Below are positions 23,939 through 31,957 of a stretch of 37,947 nt of DNA, one piece after another. A program made the position numbers and the translations under genes. The notes beneath the pieces were generated by a model. It made no database searches. It worked only from the letters and a program-made list of their open reading frames with translations, and was not told the origin of the DNA. How positions within the stretch are numbered: position 1 is the stretch's first letter; every line of letters begins with the position of its first letter. The DNA comes from Phycisphaerae bacterium (GTDB taxonomy: Bacteria; Planctomycetota; Phycisphaerae; UBA1845; UTPLA1), in NCBI GenBank assembly GCA_030432035.1, contig JAUIHO010000019.1, positions 1-37,947 of the forward strand. Reading direction: 5' to 3'.

Positions 23939-25618
23939 TTAAGAAGCGGGTTGGATGGCGGTGCGAATTTCGGCGAGAAGCTGATCGACCTTAAAGGGCT
24001 TAAACAAAACCGCGTTAAGTCCGTCCTTGCGGGCTCGCACGATCGAATGGTGCGGGTCGTAGCCGAAGCCCGTCATTAAAATAACCGCCGTCTGGGGCGA
24101 TCGATCCCGGGCGGCGGCAAACACTTCGTAACCTGTTTTGTGCGGCATTTTGATATCGGCGAGGACCAGATCGAACGATCGAGCCTCTAGCTGCTCAATC
24201 GCGTCGGCACCGTTGACGGCGGTTTGGACGGTACATCCGCAACCTCGCAAAACGCCGCCGATGGTCTCGCGAATAATCTCTTCGTCGTCGGCAATGAGCA
24301 CCGTCTTGCCATTTAGCAGCGGGTCGCACGATTTCTCAACGCCGTAGCGCCCACGGATGCCCGCTTCGGGGTTGGCCACATCGCGGACGCGATCTTTGAT
24401 GGCCTTGGCGTTATCGATGATGGCATGGAGGCGATTACGCAAATCGTCGTTGCCGATGTACTCCTCCATGATGTTGCCCGCTTCGGTGACGATATCGTTA
24501 AGCGGGCCGCCGATCTCTTCGATAACGTCGTCTGCCAATTGGCCGGTCGATTCGTAACGCTCGATGATCAATAAGTCGAGCATGTTGAGCGCCATCGCGA
24601 CGTAGCGACCGAGCATTTCCGCAAATTGACGATCGTCTTCATTAAACGCGGCGGGTTCGTCGGATTCCAAATCCAACACGCCGATGATTTTGTCGTGCAA
24701 CCGCAACGGCACGGTCAGCGAACTGCGAGCCGTCTCTAAACCGAGCAAGTATCGCGGGTCGGCATGCGTGTCGTGACAGATATAGCTGCGGCCGGTCTCG
24801 GCGACATAGCCGCTGATGCCGTTGTTGTTGACGTCGACGCTAAGCTTGAGGTTTTGCCCCTCTTCGCTCATGCCGTGCTGCAGGACCATCTCTAGCCGAT
24901 TGCTCTTCTTTTCAATAAGCAAGACGGCGAAGTTATCGAAGTGCAGCAGGTCGTGCAGGTAACGCAGAATCTTGTTTTCGAGCAGTCGCAGACGTTCATC
25001 GGCACTCATGCCGGAGGTATCTTCGAGATCGAGCCGCACCAACTCGCGACCGGCCATGTCGATCGCATCGATTTTCTTTTGCAGGCGCGTCGAGTGGGTC
25101 GTTTCGACCACGAGCGCGGAATACTGCTGCACGGTGCCTTCCATGTCCGCAATCGGCGTCACGGTGACGTCAAAGTGGCGATCGGTGCCGGCGGAGGCGC
25201 AGAACTGTCGCGCTCGCATGTGAGCTGGTTTCGTCGCGGATTGGTCGATGCGACTGTCGAACGTTTTGTGGCAGGAGTCTATGATTTTGCCGAACAGGTC
25301 GTCCGGAAAGGCCTTCATCTTCGGGTTGGCCCACAAGACGGTGCCGCGGGCGTCGTAAATGCAGGCACCTTGCCCCATGGTTTCGAGCAGTTTGAACGCG
25401 TGGCGTTCGACGTCGCGAAGATGGGCGAGTTGATCGAAAACAGACGCGTCGGCGACGATCAGATCGTACGAGCCGTGCTCCATAAACTGGACGGCGTCTT
25501 CAGCGGTTGCGACGGCCACAATCTCGATATCGTCGCCGAGACGGGAGAGGATCTCGGGAGCTGATGGCTCCGAGTCGGTAATAGCGAGAACCCTGCGATT
25601 GGCTGTTGTGGCGCTCAT
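23939..25618 (-). CDS. PAS-GAF receiver-domain regulator
   Basis: This 559-residue signalling protein is numbered from ATG 25618. Residues 6-70 resemble a degenerate receiver (VLAITDSE, then LIVADASVF with D57). A PAS-like domain follows (about 75-175, GQGACIYDARGTVLWANPKM). A GAF domain spans about 215-345 (FAVLLIEKK, SYICHDTHADPRY, GVLDLES). Residues about 360-415 have the helical look of a histidine-kinase dimerisation domain, but the phosphorylatable His is replaced (EEIGGPLNDI), and no ATPase domain follows. The protein ends in an intact receiver with D488 in LVLADIKMP and K540 in LFKPF. It therefore looks like a sensor-receiver without kinase activity, receiving phosphate from another kinase. 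An upstream ATG at 25705 is in frame but less likely. Confidence 0.88.
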   Translation of the reverse strand: MSATTANRRVLAITDSEPSAPEILSRLGDDIEIVAVATAEDAVQFMEHGSYDLIVADASVFDQLAHLRDVERHAFKLLETMGQGACIYDARGTVLWANPKMKAFPDDLFGKIIDSCHKTFDSRIDQSATKPAHMRARQFCASAGTDRHFDVTVTPIADMEGTVQQYSALVVETTHSTRLQKKIDAIDMAGRELVRLDLEDTSGMSADERLRLLENKILRYLHDLLHFDNFAVLLIEKKSNRLEMVLQHGMSEEGQNLKLSVDVNNNGISGYVAETGRSYICHDTHADPRYLLGLETARSSLTVPLRLHDKIIGVLDLESDEPAAFNEDDRQFAEMLGRYVAMALNMLDLLIIERYESTGQLADDVIEEIGGPLNDIVTEAGNIMEEYIGNDDLRNRLHAIIDNAKAIKDRVRDVANPEAGIRGRYGVEKSCDPLLNGKTVLIADDEEIIRETIGGVLRGCGCTVQTAVNGADAIEQLEARSFDLVLADIKMPHKTGYEVFAAARDRSPQTAVILMTGFGYDPHHSIVRARKDGLNAVLFKPFKVDQLLAEIRTAIQPAS

Positions 25619-26028
25619 GATGCCTGATGGCGCTGTGAGCCGACTGCTGAACGAATCCGTCCGTTCGAACCGAGGCGCGAAGTTGATCGTTCGGGAAGAC
25701 TCCATCCCGATTTAAACCGCTCTACGTCTAAATGATATCCAGCGGACACCAAAAAGACAAAACCCGTGGTAGGTATTTGGTGCATCATCTTTGTAAGCAT
25801 CGGCGGACGTTGGCCGCGGGGTAAGTCAATAAATCTCCGTAAAATTGAAATGAAGTGTGCGATTACGCCCTAAACAGGCACCGAACGCGTGTGTGGCTAG
25901 TGCTGTCCGTCGAAGGTGTACGCGACGCTCCTCGCGTGTCTCGGTTGGCACTCTGGCCGCGAGTCTCGCATGTCGGTGTTGGGCGGCCCGTGTTTTTCGG
26001 TCGTGGGTTGGATAGGAGCGAGCTCAAC
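25619..26028. other. Intergenic region upstream of the PAS-GAF regulator
   Basis: This 410-base stretch has no supported gene. It holds the leftward promoter candidate at 25732-25760 and the 3' flank of the hydrolase gene, which ends at 26029. I see no strong terminator hairpin. Frames reading across it on either strand have no ribosome site and no recognisable family. Confidence 0.6.
25732..25760 (-). promoter_or_regulatory. Sigma70-like promoter for the PAS-GAF regulator
   Basis: On the minus strand, TTGTCT (25755-25760) and TATCAT (25732-25737) are separated by exactly 17 bases. The predicted start is near 25725, giving a leader of about 107 bases before ATG 25618. Match to consensus is 4/6 and 5/6. 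Confidence 0.4.
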
Positions 26029-26859
26029 TTACTCCGTCAGGTACCGCTTCACGCGCGGGGCCAGCCAATTCCGCACGAAGTACCGATTCGTCCAGCTTTC
26101 GTGCTGACCGATGTTGCCCAACTTAATGAGTGACGGCGTCCACTCGATTTGCTCCAACGGCGCGACAGTCGTCGCTGTCTGCGTCGATTCGCGAGCGGCC
26201 TGCTCGCGAAATCCAACAGCCCCTGCCGCCACGCCGAATTCACGATCGACGGTGCCGAAGATCGACGTTCCCAGCCCCAACAATAGGGCATCGTGCCGCG
26301 AATAGCAGTTCACCAGCGCGCCACTGAGATGCGCTCGTGCCGGTTGCGTATCAAACGACGGGCCGACGGCAGCTGCCAATAGGAACGCGGCCTCGACCTT
26401 GGCATCCGGAGGCAGGGGTTCGAGGGCCAAAAGCGCCAGGCCAGCACCGCCCGAGTGGCCCACGAGCACGACGGGGCGATCCGGATACTGCTGCTGATAT
26501 GCCACGATGCCTTTGGCCAACTCCGCTGCCTTGCGACGGTTGGCGGGCAAATCCGCGAGATTGATCAACGCGCCGCCAGGCACGCTGGTGCCCCATTCGT
26601 AACGCTCGATCGCGCAATTAATGCCGCCGTCGTTCAGCCCCAGCACCAAGTCGCGATTCCAAATGCTCGGCCCTTCGATACCGGGCAAGACGATCACCTT
26701 GCCGCGCTCAAGCCGCTGCGGGTCGGTCGCCAATCGCTCGGGCACACAACCGACCGACGCGGATAGCAAGCAGGCGGCCGCAACCATAAAAAAACGGCCC
26801 GCAAGGCACGTCGAGCGCGCGTTGCGGACCGTCAGAAATCGTGCGATACCAAAGATCAT
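26029..26859 (-). CDS. Alpha/beta hydrolase, probable exported lipoprotein
   Basis: This 276-residue protein is numbered from ATG 26859. The N-terminus has a basic region and a hydrophobic stretch (FFMVAAACLLSASVGC) ending in a possible lipobox cysteine, C38; the -3 residue is Ser rather than Leu, so the lipid anchor is tentative. The mature part has VIVLPGIEGPS near 55 and the nucleophile elbow VGHSGGAG, with Ser136. It resembles lipase or serine-hydrolase folds with an unassigned substrate. The ATG overlaps the stop codon of the upstream membrane-protein gene (ATGA), so translation is probably coupled and the two proteins may act together in the envelope. A much longer frame that would start at 27132 is an artefact overlapping that gene. 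Confidence 0.82.
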   Translation of the reverse strand: MIFGIARFLTVRNARSTCLAGRFFMVAAACLLSASVGCVPERLATDPQRLERGKVIVLPGIEGPSIWNRDLVLGLNDGGINCAIERYEWGTSVPGGALINLADLPANRRKAAELAKGIVAYQQQYPDRPVVLVGHSGGAGLALLALEPLPPDAKVEAAFLLAAAVGPSFDTQPARAHLSGALVNCYSRHDALLLGLGTSIFGTVDREFGVAAGAVGFREQAARESTQTATTVAPLEQIEWTPSLIKLGNIGQHESWTNRYFVRNWLAPRVKRYLTE

Positions 26860-28601
26860 GCGAGGCTGGGCATCGGCCCGTGTGCCGGTGCGGCAGGGCG
26901 GCTGCGATGCTCGATGTGGCGGTCGCGGAAGTTCACGTGCAGCAGCAGCACCCACATTAGCGACGACTGAGCGACGGCCAACGCGATGTACGAGACGATC
27001 GGCAGCGGCTCGAGGAAGCTGTATTGAATCATGACGGCGAGCGTGCCGAAGCTCGCCAGCGTGCCGAGGAAGACCATCGTGGCAGCGACATAGAGCCACG
27101 TGTCGTAGCGGCTGTTCCAACGCAGGGCCCATATGCCAAACACGGCGGCGGCAAGCGCTGCCACCATCGGAATGACGACCAGATGCACTTCATAAGCGAC
27201 CAAGACTTGTAGTTGCGTGACCAAGTTAAAGTCGTCGTAACGCGGCCAATGAATGTAAACCCACATGGCCAACATCGAGAATACCAACCAAAGCCCGTTG
27301 CCAACCCACCAGCGCGCCGCCGCTTCCTTTAGCATCATGCGCAGCCCGCAGACGGCGATAACGCCGGCAAAGATGGCATTTAGATAAATCCAAACGGCGG
27401 CAGTCGTAGCGGCAACGATATCCCCTGTCACGCCGACGGCTTGCTGGGCTGAGTAACCGGCTCCGGCAAGATCGAGGCTTCCACTCAGACTGCCAAGCAA
27501 GAGACGGCCAGTCAGCGAATCGACCTTAAAGCCAGCGAATAACCAGAGAGCCGCGACAGCGATGGTAAAGCCGCCGGCACCAAGGCCGCGGTAAACCAGT
27601 ACGGCGGCAAGGATCGACAGCTCAACGAGCACCAGCCATTGCCAGTCTTGGACGTTGGCGATGGCGTAGCTGGCGATGGGCTTAACCTTTACGCCGAGTT
27701 GCGGGAAGTGCACCAGTTCGTAGCGGGCATCGCGCAACATCAGAGTGACCAGAATCACCAACATCGTCGCGCCCAAGACGTGTAGCAGTCGGCCCTTCGA
27801 GAAACTCGCGCCGAGCGTCGCCAAAGCCAGCACGATGCACCACGTGACGAGTTCGCCCCATTGATTGAAGAACGCCGTTACATCGGCGCTGCCCAACGCC
27901 TCCCAACGGGTCGATGCGTACTCGATAATCGCCGGCCAGTTAAACCACTGCCGCGTCACGGCCATCAGCGACACGAACACGAGCATATAGCCCAACATGC
28001 CGACGGGTGGTGCCGTGATACGCTCGCTACCGCTTTGCAGGATGTACGCCAGACCCGCCGCGCCGATCAATATCCAACTGAGATGCGGCGTGATCGATAA
28101 AGACTCTAGGATTGCAAGCGAGGCGGTCACCAGCACGATGATCGTGACGAGGAAGATGCCGGTTCTGCCCTTTAAGCAAAGACCGCCGAACAAGAGCAAG
28201 AGCAAGCCGAGAGTCACGCCAAGGTACGGCATGATCGGCGCGGCGCTCGCAAGGAAATCTGTCACCCGGTCGACCGACGCGGCAGTGGGGGATTGAAATG
28301 ACTGAATATTGCCGGTCTCGGCAACCGTCATCACGCCGGGCACGATCTGCTTGATATATCTTCCCGCTTCGTAGTCTTCGATGGTCAGTAACCAAGCACC
28401 GGCCAGCGTGGCGATCAAACCCACGAACAATCGAAATGACCCCGGTCGCTTCTCGGGCTTGGCTTCGGCTTTCGGCTTAGGTTGCGGTCGCGGCTTGATC
28501 GTAGCGGCGCTAACGCGCGGCTGCGTCTTGACGGTCGCGCTGCTTTGTGGATTCGGATTGCGTACCGGCTGCGGCCGGGGTTGTGGATTCGGCGATGGCA
28601 T
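26856..28601 (-). CDS. Multi-pass membrane protein with proline-rich N-terminus
   Basis: This protein is 581 residues from ATG 28601 (MPSPNPQPRP); ATG 28625 would add eight. The first 55 residues are Pro/Lys/Gln-rich and probably cytoplasmic and unstructured (PKPKAEAKPEKRPG). The rest contains about 13-14 hydrophobic segments arranged in pairs, beginning with SFRLFVGLIATLAGAWLL. Short loops such as EDYEAGRYIKQIVPGV separate them. I do not recognise the family, and there is no ATPase, channel or enzyme signature I can name. Its stop overlaps the start of the alpha/beta hydrolase gene, and the hydrolase carries a likely export signal, so a joint envelope role is plausible. About 155 bases separate it from the M16 gene upstream. 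Confidence 0.78.
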   Translation of the reverse strand: MPSPNPQPRPQPVRNPNPQSSATVKTQPRVSAATIKPRPQPKPKAEAKPEKRPGSFRLFVGLIATLAGAWLLTIEDYEAGRYIKQIVPGVMTVAETGNIQSFQSPTAASVDRVTDFLASAAPIMPYLGVTLGLLLLLFGGLCLKGRTGIFLVTIIVLVTASLAILESLSITPHLSWILIGAAGLAYILQSGSERITAPPVGMLGYMLVFVSLMAVTRQWFNWPAIIEYASTRWEALGSADVTAFFNQWGELVTWCIVLALATLGASFSKGRLLHVLGATMLVILVTLMLRDARYELVHFPQLGVKVKPIASYAIANVQDWQWLVLVELSILAAVLVYRGLGAGGFTIAVAALWLFAGFKVDSLTGRLLLGSLSGSLDLAGAGYSAQQAVGVTGDIVAATTAAVWIYLNAIFAGVIAVCGLRMMLKEAAARWWVGNGLWLVFSMLAMWVYIHWPRYDDFNLVTQLQVLVAYEVHLVVIPMVAALAAAVFGIWALRWNSRYDTWLYVAATMVFLGTLASFGTLAVMIQYSFLEPLPIVSYIALAVAQSSLMWVLLLHVNFRDRHIEHRSRPAAPAHGPMPSLA

Positions 28602-28755
28602 GGTTGATTCTCTCGCGAACTGCATGACGCCCGCGCGCGAAGGTGGCGGGCGACTGCGACCATAACTTCCATTGATTCCAACGCGGAGGATATTCTCCTC
28701 CGCAAATGGAATTACGGTAAGGAACGGAGCGAACCGACAGGATTATCAGACGCAA

Positions 28756-30003
28756 TTATTGAGCCGGAGCGAACTCGCGCGGGCCAACACTGATAACCGC
28801 CATGTTTTTGTTGAGTGGCCACTGGTCGAGATATTCTCGGACGGTGTTCGGCGTCACCGCTTCCAATGCTGATAGTCGCTGTTCGACGGTGCGGGGTTGG
28901 CCCAATACATCGATGTCGCCAAACATCTGCATCAGTCGGTGGTAAGGCGATTCGGCTTCGCCCGCGAGGCTGGTGCGTGCCTTGTTGCAAACGCGAAGCA
29001 CGTCGTCGTCTTTAATGCCATCGCGGTATAGATTGTCGATCTCGGCGCGCATCGCGTCGTGCATTTTTTGCGCGTTATCCGGTTCGCAAAAACCGAACGC
29101 CAGCATCATGCCCATATCGCAATAGTCGAGCCGACCGGCGGCGACGTAGGGCGCAACGCCCGCCTGAATGATGTTCCAATAGAACAGCGAGTTTGGACCG
29201 CCGAGCAGTGTGGCCATGACGTCGGCTGTTTCGCGCTGTTCGTCGGCAGCACCCGGCGCATCGAAGATCAGGCCGAGGGCTTGGCGCGAAAAACGCTCCA
29301 GCTTTTTCGCGTGCGTGCCGTTGAAATCGATCTTTGGCTTTTGCCGTTCGGGGCGCGGCGCGAATGCGGGCCAGTCGCCGCAGAGTTTTTCCGCAACGCG
29401 CACCACTTCGCTGCCTTTAACGCCGCCAGCCACGACCAGCACCATGTTGGCAGGGTGGTAGCGTTCCTGAAAATAGCCGTGCAACTGATCGCGCGTGAGG
29501 CGCTTGATCGAGTCGGTCGTTCCGAGGATGGGCCACGCCAACGGGTGACCGGCGAAGAGTTGTTGATGCAGTTGATCGAACACTTCGCGTTCGAGCGAAT
29601 CATCCGACATGGCGATCTCTTCGAGAATCACGTTCTTTTCCATGTCGAACTCTTCAGTCGGCATGGCCGAGCGCATCATGTCGGCGATCAGATCGACTTG
29701 GCGTTCCAAATCTTCGTGGCGCACCCAACCGAAATAGACGGTGCGTTCCTTAGATGTGTACGCGTTGTAGGTACTGCCCATTTCGTCGAATTCGCGCGTA
29801 ATGGCTTGCCAATCGCGCTTGGGCGTGCCCTTAAAGCACATGTGTTCGACGAAGTGCGACACACCGGCAAGGTCTTCGACTTCATCGCGTGCGCCGGTGC
29901 GAACGAGAAAGCCCGCGGCGACGCTCTGCGAATGGGGCATCTCTTCGACGACGATGCGCAGACCGTTATCCAATGTATGTTGAAAGAAAGCCGCACTGCT
30001 CAT
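28756..30003 (-). CDS. M16B zinc peptidase, catalytic subunit
   Basis: This pitrilysin-family peptidase subunit has 415 residues. The inverted zinc motif HFVEH is at 50-54 in AGVSHFVEHMCFKGT, and the second ligand region NVILEEIAM is near 124-132. The C-terminal half has the second M16 domain but lacks the Arg/Tyr pair seen in inactive partners (LLGGPNSLFYWNI). In M16B enzymes an active and an inactive subunit form a heterodimer that degrades peptides. ATG 30003 is preceded by GGAGG about 10 bases away, inside the previous gene, and overlaps that gene's stop (ATGA). No signal peptide is seen, so it is probably cytoplasmic. Confidence 0.93.
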   Translation of the reverse strand: MSSAAFFQHTLDNGLRIVVEEMPHSQSVAAGFLVRTGARDEVEDLAGVSHFVEHMCFKGTPKRDWQAITREFDEMGSTYNAYTSKERTVYFGWVRHEDLERQVDLIADMMRSAMPTEEFDMEKNVILEEIAMSDDSLEREVFDQLHQQLFAGHPLAWPILGTTDSIKRLTRDQLHGYFQERYHPANMVLVVAGGVKGSEVVRVAEKLCGDWPAFAPRPERQKPKIDFNGTHAKKLERFSRQALGLIFDAPGAADEQRETADVMATLLGGPNSLFYWNIIQAGVAPYVAAGRLDYCDMGMMLAFGFCEPDNAQKMHDAMRAEIDNLYRDGIKDDDVLRVCNKARTSLAGEAESPYHRLMQMFGDIDVLGQPRTVEQRLSALEAVTPNTVREYLDQWPLNKNMAVISVGPREFAPAQ

Positions 30004-31250
30004 GCCTGAAACTCCTCCAACGCGCGGGGACCCAGCGTTTGCACGCACAATCGATCGCGCGGATGGGCGGCCAAATACTGACGAATATCTTCTACCGTAA
30101 CGGCGTTGATGCGCCGCTGCTTTTCTTCGATTTCGATCGGATGACCCAGATGAAACAGGTCGCCCGAAAGTTCGTTGAGCCGGCCGCGCGTGATCTCGCC
30201 GTGGGTTTGCATCTTGGCGAGTACGCTGACTTTGGCGCGCTGCAACTCGTCTTCTTCGATGTCTTCGGCAAGGCGATCGACTTCGCGTAACAACGTGCGC
30301 GCCGTCTGATCGCAACGGGCGGGTGTGGTCGAAGCGCCGACGAACATCATGCCCGCGCCACGCGGATGCTCGCTCCATGCGCCGACCCAATACACCAGCC
30401 CTTGCTTTTCGCGTACTTCGGTAAACAAGCGCGAACTCATGCCGCCGCCAAGAATCGTGAGTAGCAACTTTTCGGTTGTATATGCCGGATCGGCCGGCGC
30501 GACGCCCGGCCAGCACATGACGATGTGCTCTTGTTCCTGATCTTTTTCGCGATGTCTTACGCCGGGTCCGAACGCCACGTCGTATTCGGCCACGCTGCGT
30601 TCGCCGTCGTCACCGAGCTTTGCGAAGTGTTGATCGGCCATGCTCGCAAACTGATTGACGTCCACATCACCGGCGACGGTGATCTGCAACTTTTGGCGAT
30701 GGTAATGTTGTTGCCAATATGCCAGCAGGTCGTCGCGCGTGATGCTGCCGACGGTCTCGCGCTCACCCAATTCGTGGCGACCGAGTTGCGCGCCGAATGC
30801 ATGCGGTGCGATCAGTTTTGAGGTGAGTTCCTGCGGATCGTCCTCAAGGGCCGTGAGTTCCTGCAAGGTTAACTCGACGCCGACTTTGCAGAAATCTTCC
30901 GGAAAAGACGGTTGCCCGAGCATCTCCGCATGCAGCGCTAATGCCTCGTCAAGATATTCCGGCAAACACGTGCAGCGATAAACGGTGGACTGTCGGCCGA
31001 CACCGCCGCCGGTTTGTACGCCGATGGTATCGAAGGCGTCGGCCAGTTCGCGCGCCGATTTGTTTTGCGTGCCCTTGCGCAGCGTTTGCTCGACGATTCC
31101 GGCGATGCCGAGTTTGTCGGCAGGCTCGTCGGCGAGACCGGCCATCACGCGAATCTGAAACGAGACGGTATGGCGACCGGGCAACTGCAGCGCTGCGAAT
31201 TGCGCCCCGCAGGCAAGGCGATGACTGCTATAAGTGTCGTTGCTTGGCAT
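30000..31250 (-). CDS. M16B peptidase-like protein, non-catalytic subunit
   Basis: This 416-residue subunit of the M16 fold has the zinc motif replaced by GIVEQ (51-55) in place of HxxEH, so it cannot bind zinc. It keeps the Arg/Tyr-type substrate-tail motif of inactive partners in GGGMSSRLFTEVREKQGLVYW (R274 or R280 and Y287). This complementary loss and retention with the next gene is the pattern of M16B heterodimers such as Sphingomonas Sph2681/Sph2682. Start ATG 31250 is supported by a near-consensus promoter only seven bases upstream; a longer reading from 31511 is unsupported. Its last codons overlap the catalytic-subunit start, giving a tightly coupled two-gene operon. Confidence 0.92.
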   Translation of the reverse strand: MPSNDTYSSHRLACGAQFAALQLPGRHTVSFQIRVMAGLADEPADKLGIAGIVEQTLRKGTQNKSARELADAFDTIGVQTGGGVGRQSTVYRCTCLPEYLDEALALHAEMLGQPSFPEDFCKVGVELTLQELTALEDDPQELTSKLIAPHAFGAQLGRHELGERETVGSITRDDLLAYWQQHYHRQKLQITVAGDVDVNQFASMADQHFAKLGDDGERSVAEYDVAFGPGVRHREKDQEQEHIVMCWPGVAPADPAYTTEKLLLTILGGGMSSRLFTEVREKQGLVYWVGAWSEHPRGAGMMFVGASTTPARCDQTARTLLREVDRLAEDIEEDELQRAKVSVLAKMQTHGEITRGRLNELSGDLFHLGHPIEIEEKQRRINAVTVEDIRQYLAAHPRDRLCVQTLGPRALEEFQA

Positions 31251-31257
31251 CGCGGGT

Positions 31258-31286
31258 GTTATATGTGAGTTGGCCCGCGCTGCCAA
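31258..31286 (-). promoter_or_regulatory. Near-consensus sigma70 promoter giving a predicted leaderless M16 transcript
   Basis: On the minus strand, TTGGCA (31281-31286) and TATAAC (31258-31263) are separated by 17 bases; each matches the sigma70 consensus at 5 of 6 positions. The -10 box ends seven bases before ATG 31250, so transcription should start at or next to the A of ATG. No Shine-Dalgarno is present in the seven bases available. Confidence 0.62.
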
Positions 31287-31441
31287 CTTTGTCGGGTTGG
31301 ATTTAATACAAGCGGCGGGATTGGAATCGATAAAACGAAGGTAAATGTTGGGGATAGCGGTTCTCTCTGCCCAAAGCGCGGGAATCAACTTTGGCGGTCT
31401 GAATGTGATGGTCAATTCCAGGCAATCTCTGTTTGTGCAAC

Positions 31442-31546
31442 TAGACCAGTTCACGATTGACTGCGATCTGGAATGATTTGTAGGTATACACCGGTTATTA
31501 GCCGGTGCCACAGCGCAGCCGTCATTCTCAAACGTGAACTGGTCTA
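31442..31546. repeat. 105-bp element with terminal inverted repeats and a central hairpin
   Basis: TAGACCAGTTCACG (31442-31455) and its exact reverse complement (31533-31546) bound the element; with one mismatch the repeat extends to 18 of 19 bases (to 31460 and 31528). Almost centred inside is CACCGG-N7-CCGGTG (31489-31494 / 31502-31507). No target-site duplication is seen and no transposase is encoded. It could be a MITE-like or REP-like repeat, or a structured RNA. Confidence 0.7.
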
Positions 31547-31637
31547 AGATTGGGTACGTTGCTGAAAATCGGGTCGCACCAAATGACGCGCAATGTTGCT
31601 TTTGAGACCGAACCAGCGCGTCTTACGCTTCACGTTT

Positions 31638-31904
31638 TCAATCTTTCGCGAGATACAACACTGCCATATGACCCGTGCGGGCGATGAGATCACACCCTGT
31701 GGCCTCGCAAATCTCACGCGCGGCTGCGTCGATGGTGTCTTTCGATTCGCCCAAAATGCGCACCTTGATTAACTCGTGCGTCGTGAATTGCGAGCGAATC
31801 GCTTCTAAGTGAGATTCTCGCACCGCCGCGTCGGCGATGACCAGAAACGGTTTGATTCGATGCGCCTGCCCGGCGAGGGTTTTGCGGAGTTTTTGATCGA
31901 CCAT
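31638..31904 (-). CDS. yhbY: YhbY-family CRM-domain RNA-binding protein
   Basis: This compact 88-residue protein is close in length and wording to YhbY: LRKTLAGQAHRIKPFLVIA at the start, VRESHLEAIRSQFTTHELIKVRI in the middle and ATGCDLIARTGHMAVLYL at the end. The fold is like the C-terminal domain of IF3. YhbY binds pre-50S ribosomal particles and takes part in ribosome assembly. The GxxG loop typical of the CRM domain is represented by the ILGESKD region, which departs from the usual GKxG pattern. It is transcribed leftward, and the lipoprotein gene lies about 50 bases upstream in the same direction, so the two may be co-transcribed. Confidence 0.88.
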   Translation of the reverse strand: MVDQKLRKTLAGQAHRIKPFLVIADAAVRESHLEAIRSQFTTHELIKVRILGESKDTIDAAAREICEATGCDLIARTGHMAVLYLAKD

Positions 31905-31957
31905 ATAGCAGCGTACTGTAGCGCAGGTGCCGATCGGCGGGAAGGCGCTCCGCGTGG

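Larger units (their letters stand above)
31251..31637. other. Intergenic region with promoter and inverted-repeat element
   Basis: This 387-base stretch between the yhbY gene and the M16 operon has no supported gene. It contains the near-consensus promoter of the M16 pair (31258-31286) and the 105-bp nested inverted-repeat element (31442-31546). The remainder shows no further structure that I can support. Confidence 0.75.

Noticed and set aside
26860..27132. N-terminal extension of the hydrolase gene by 91 codons
   Set aside because: Lies wholly inside the membrane-protein gene; the signal peptide begins at the ATG at 26859.
29059..30009. Plus-strand frame of 316 codons
   Set aside because: Antisense to the M16 catalytic-subunit gene, which has its zinc motif in the minus frame.
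30004..30516. N-terminal extension of the M16 catalytic subunit
   Set aside because: Overlaps the partner gene in another frame and has Arg-rich shadow composition; ATG 30003 has GGAGG upstream.
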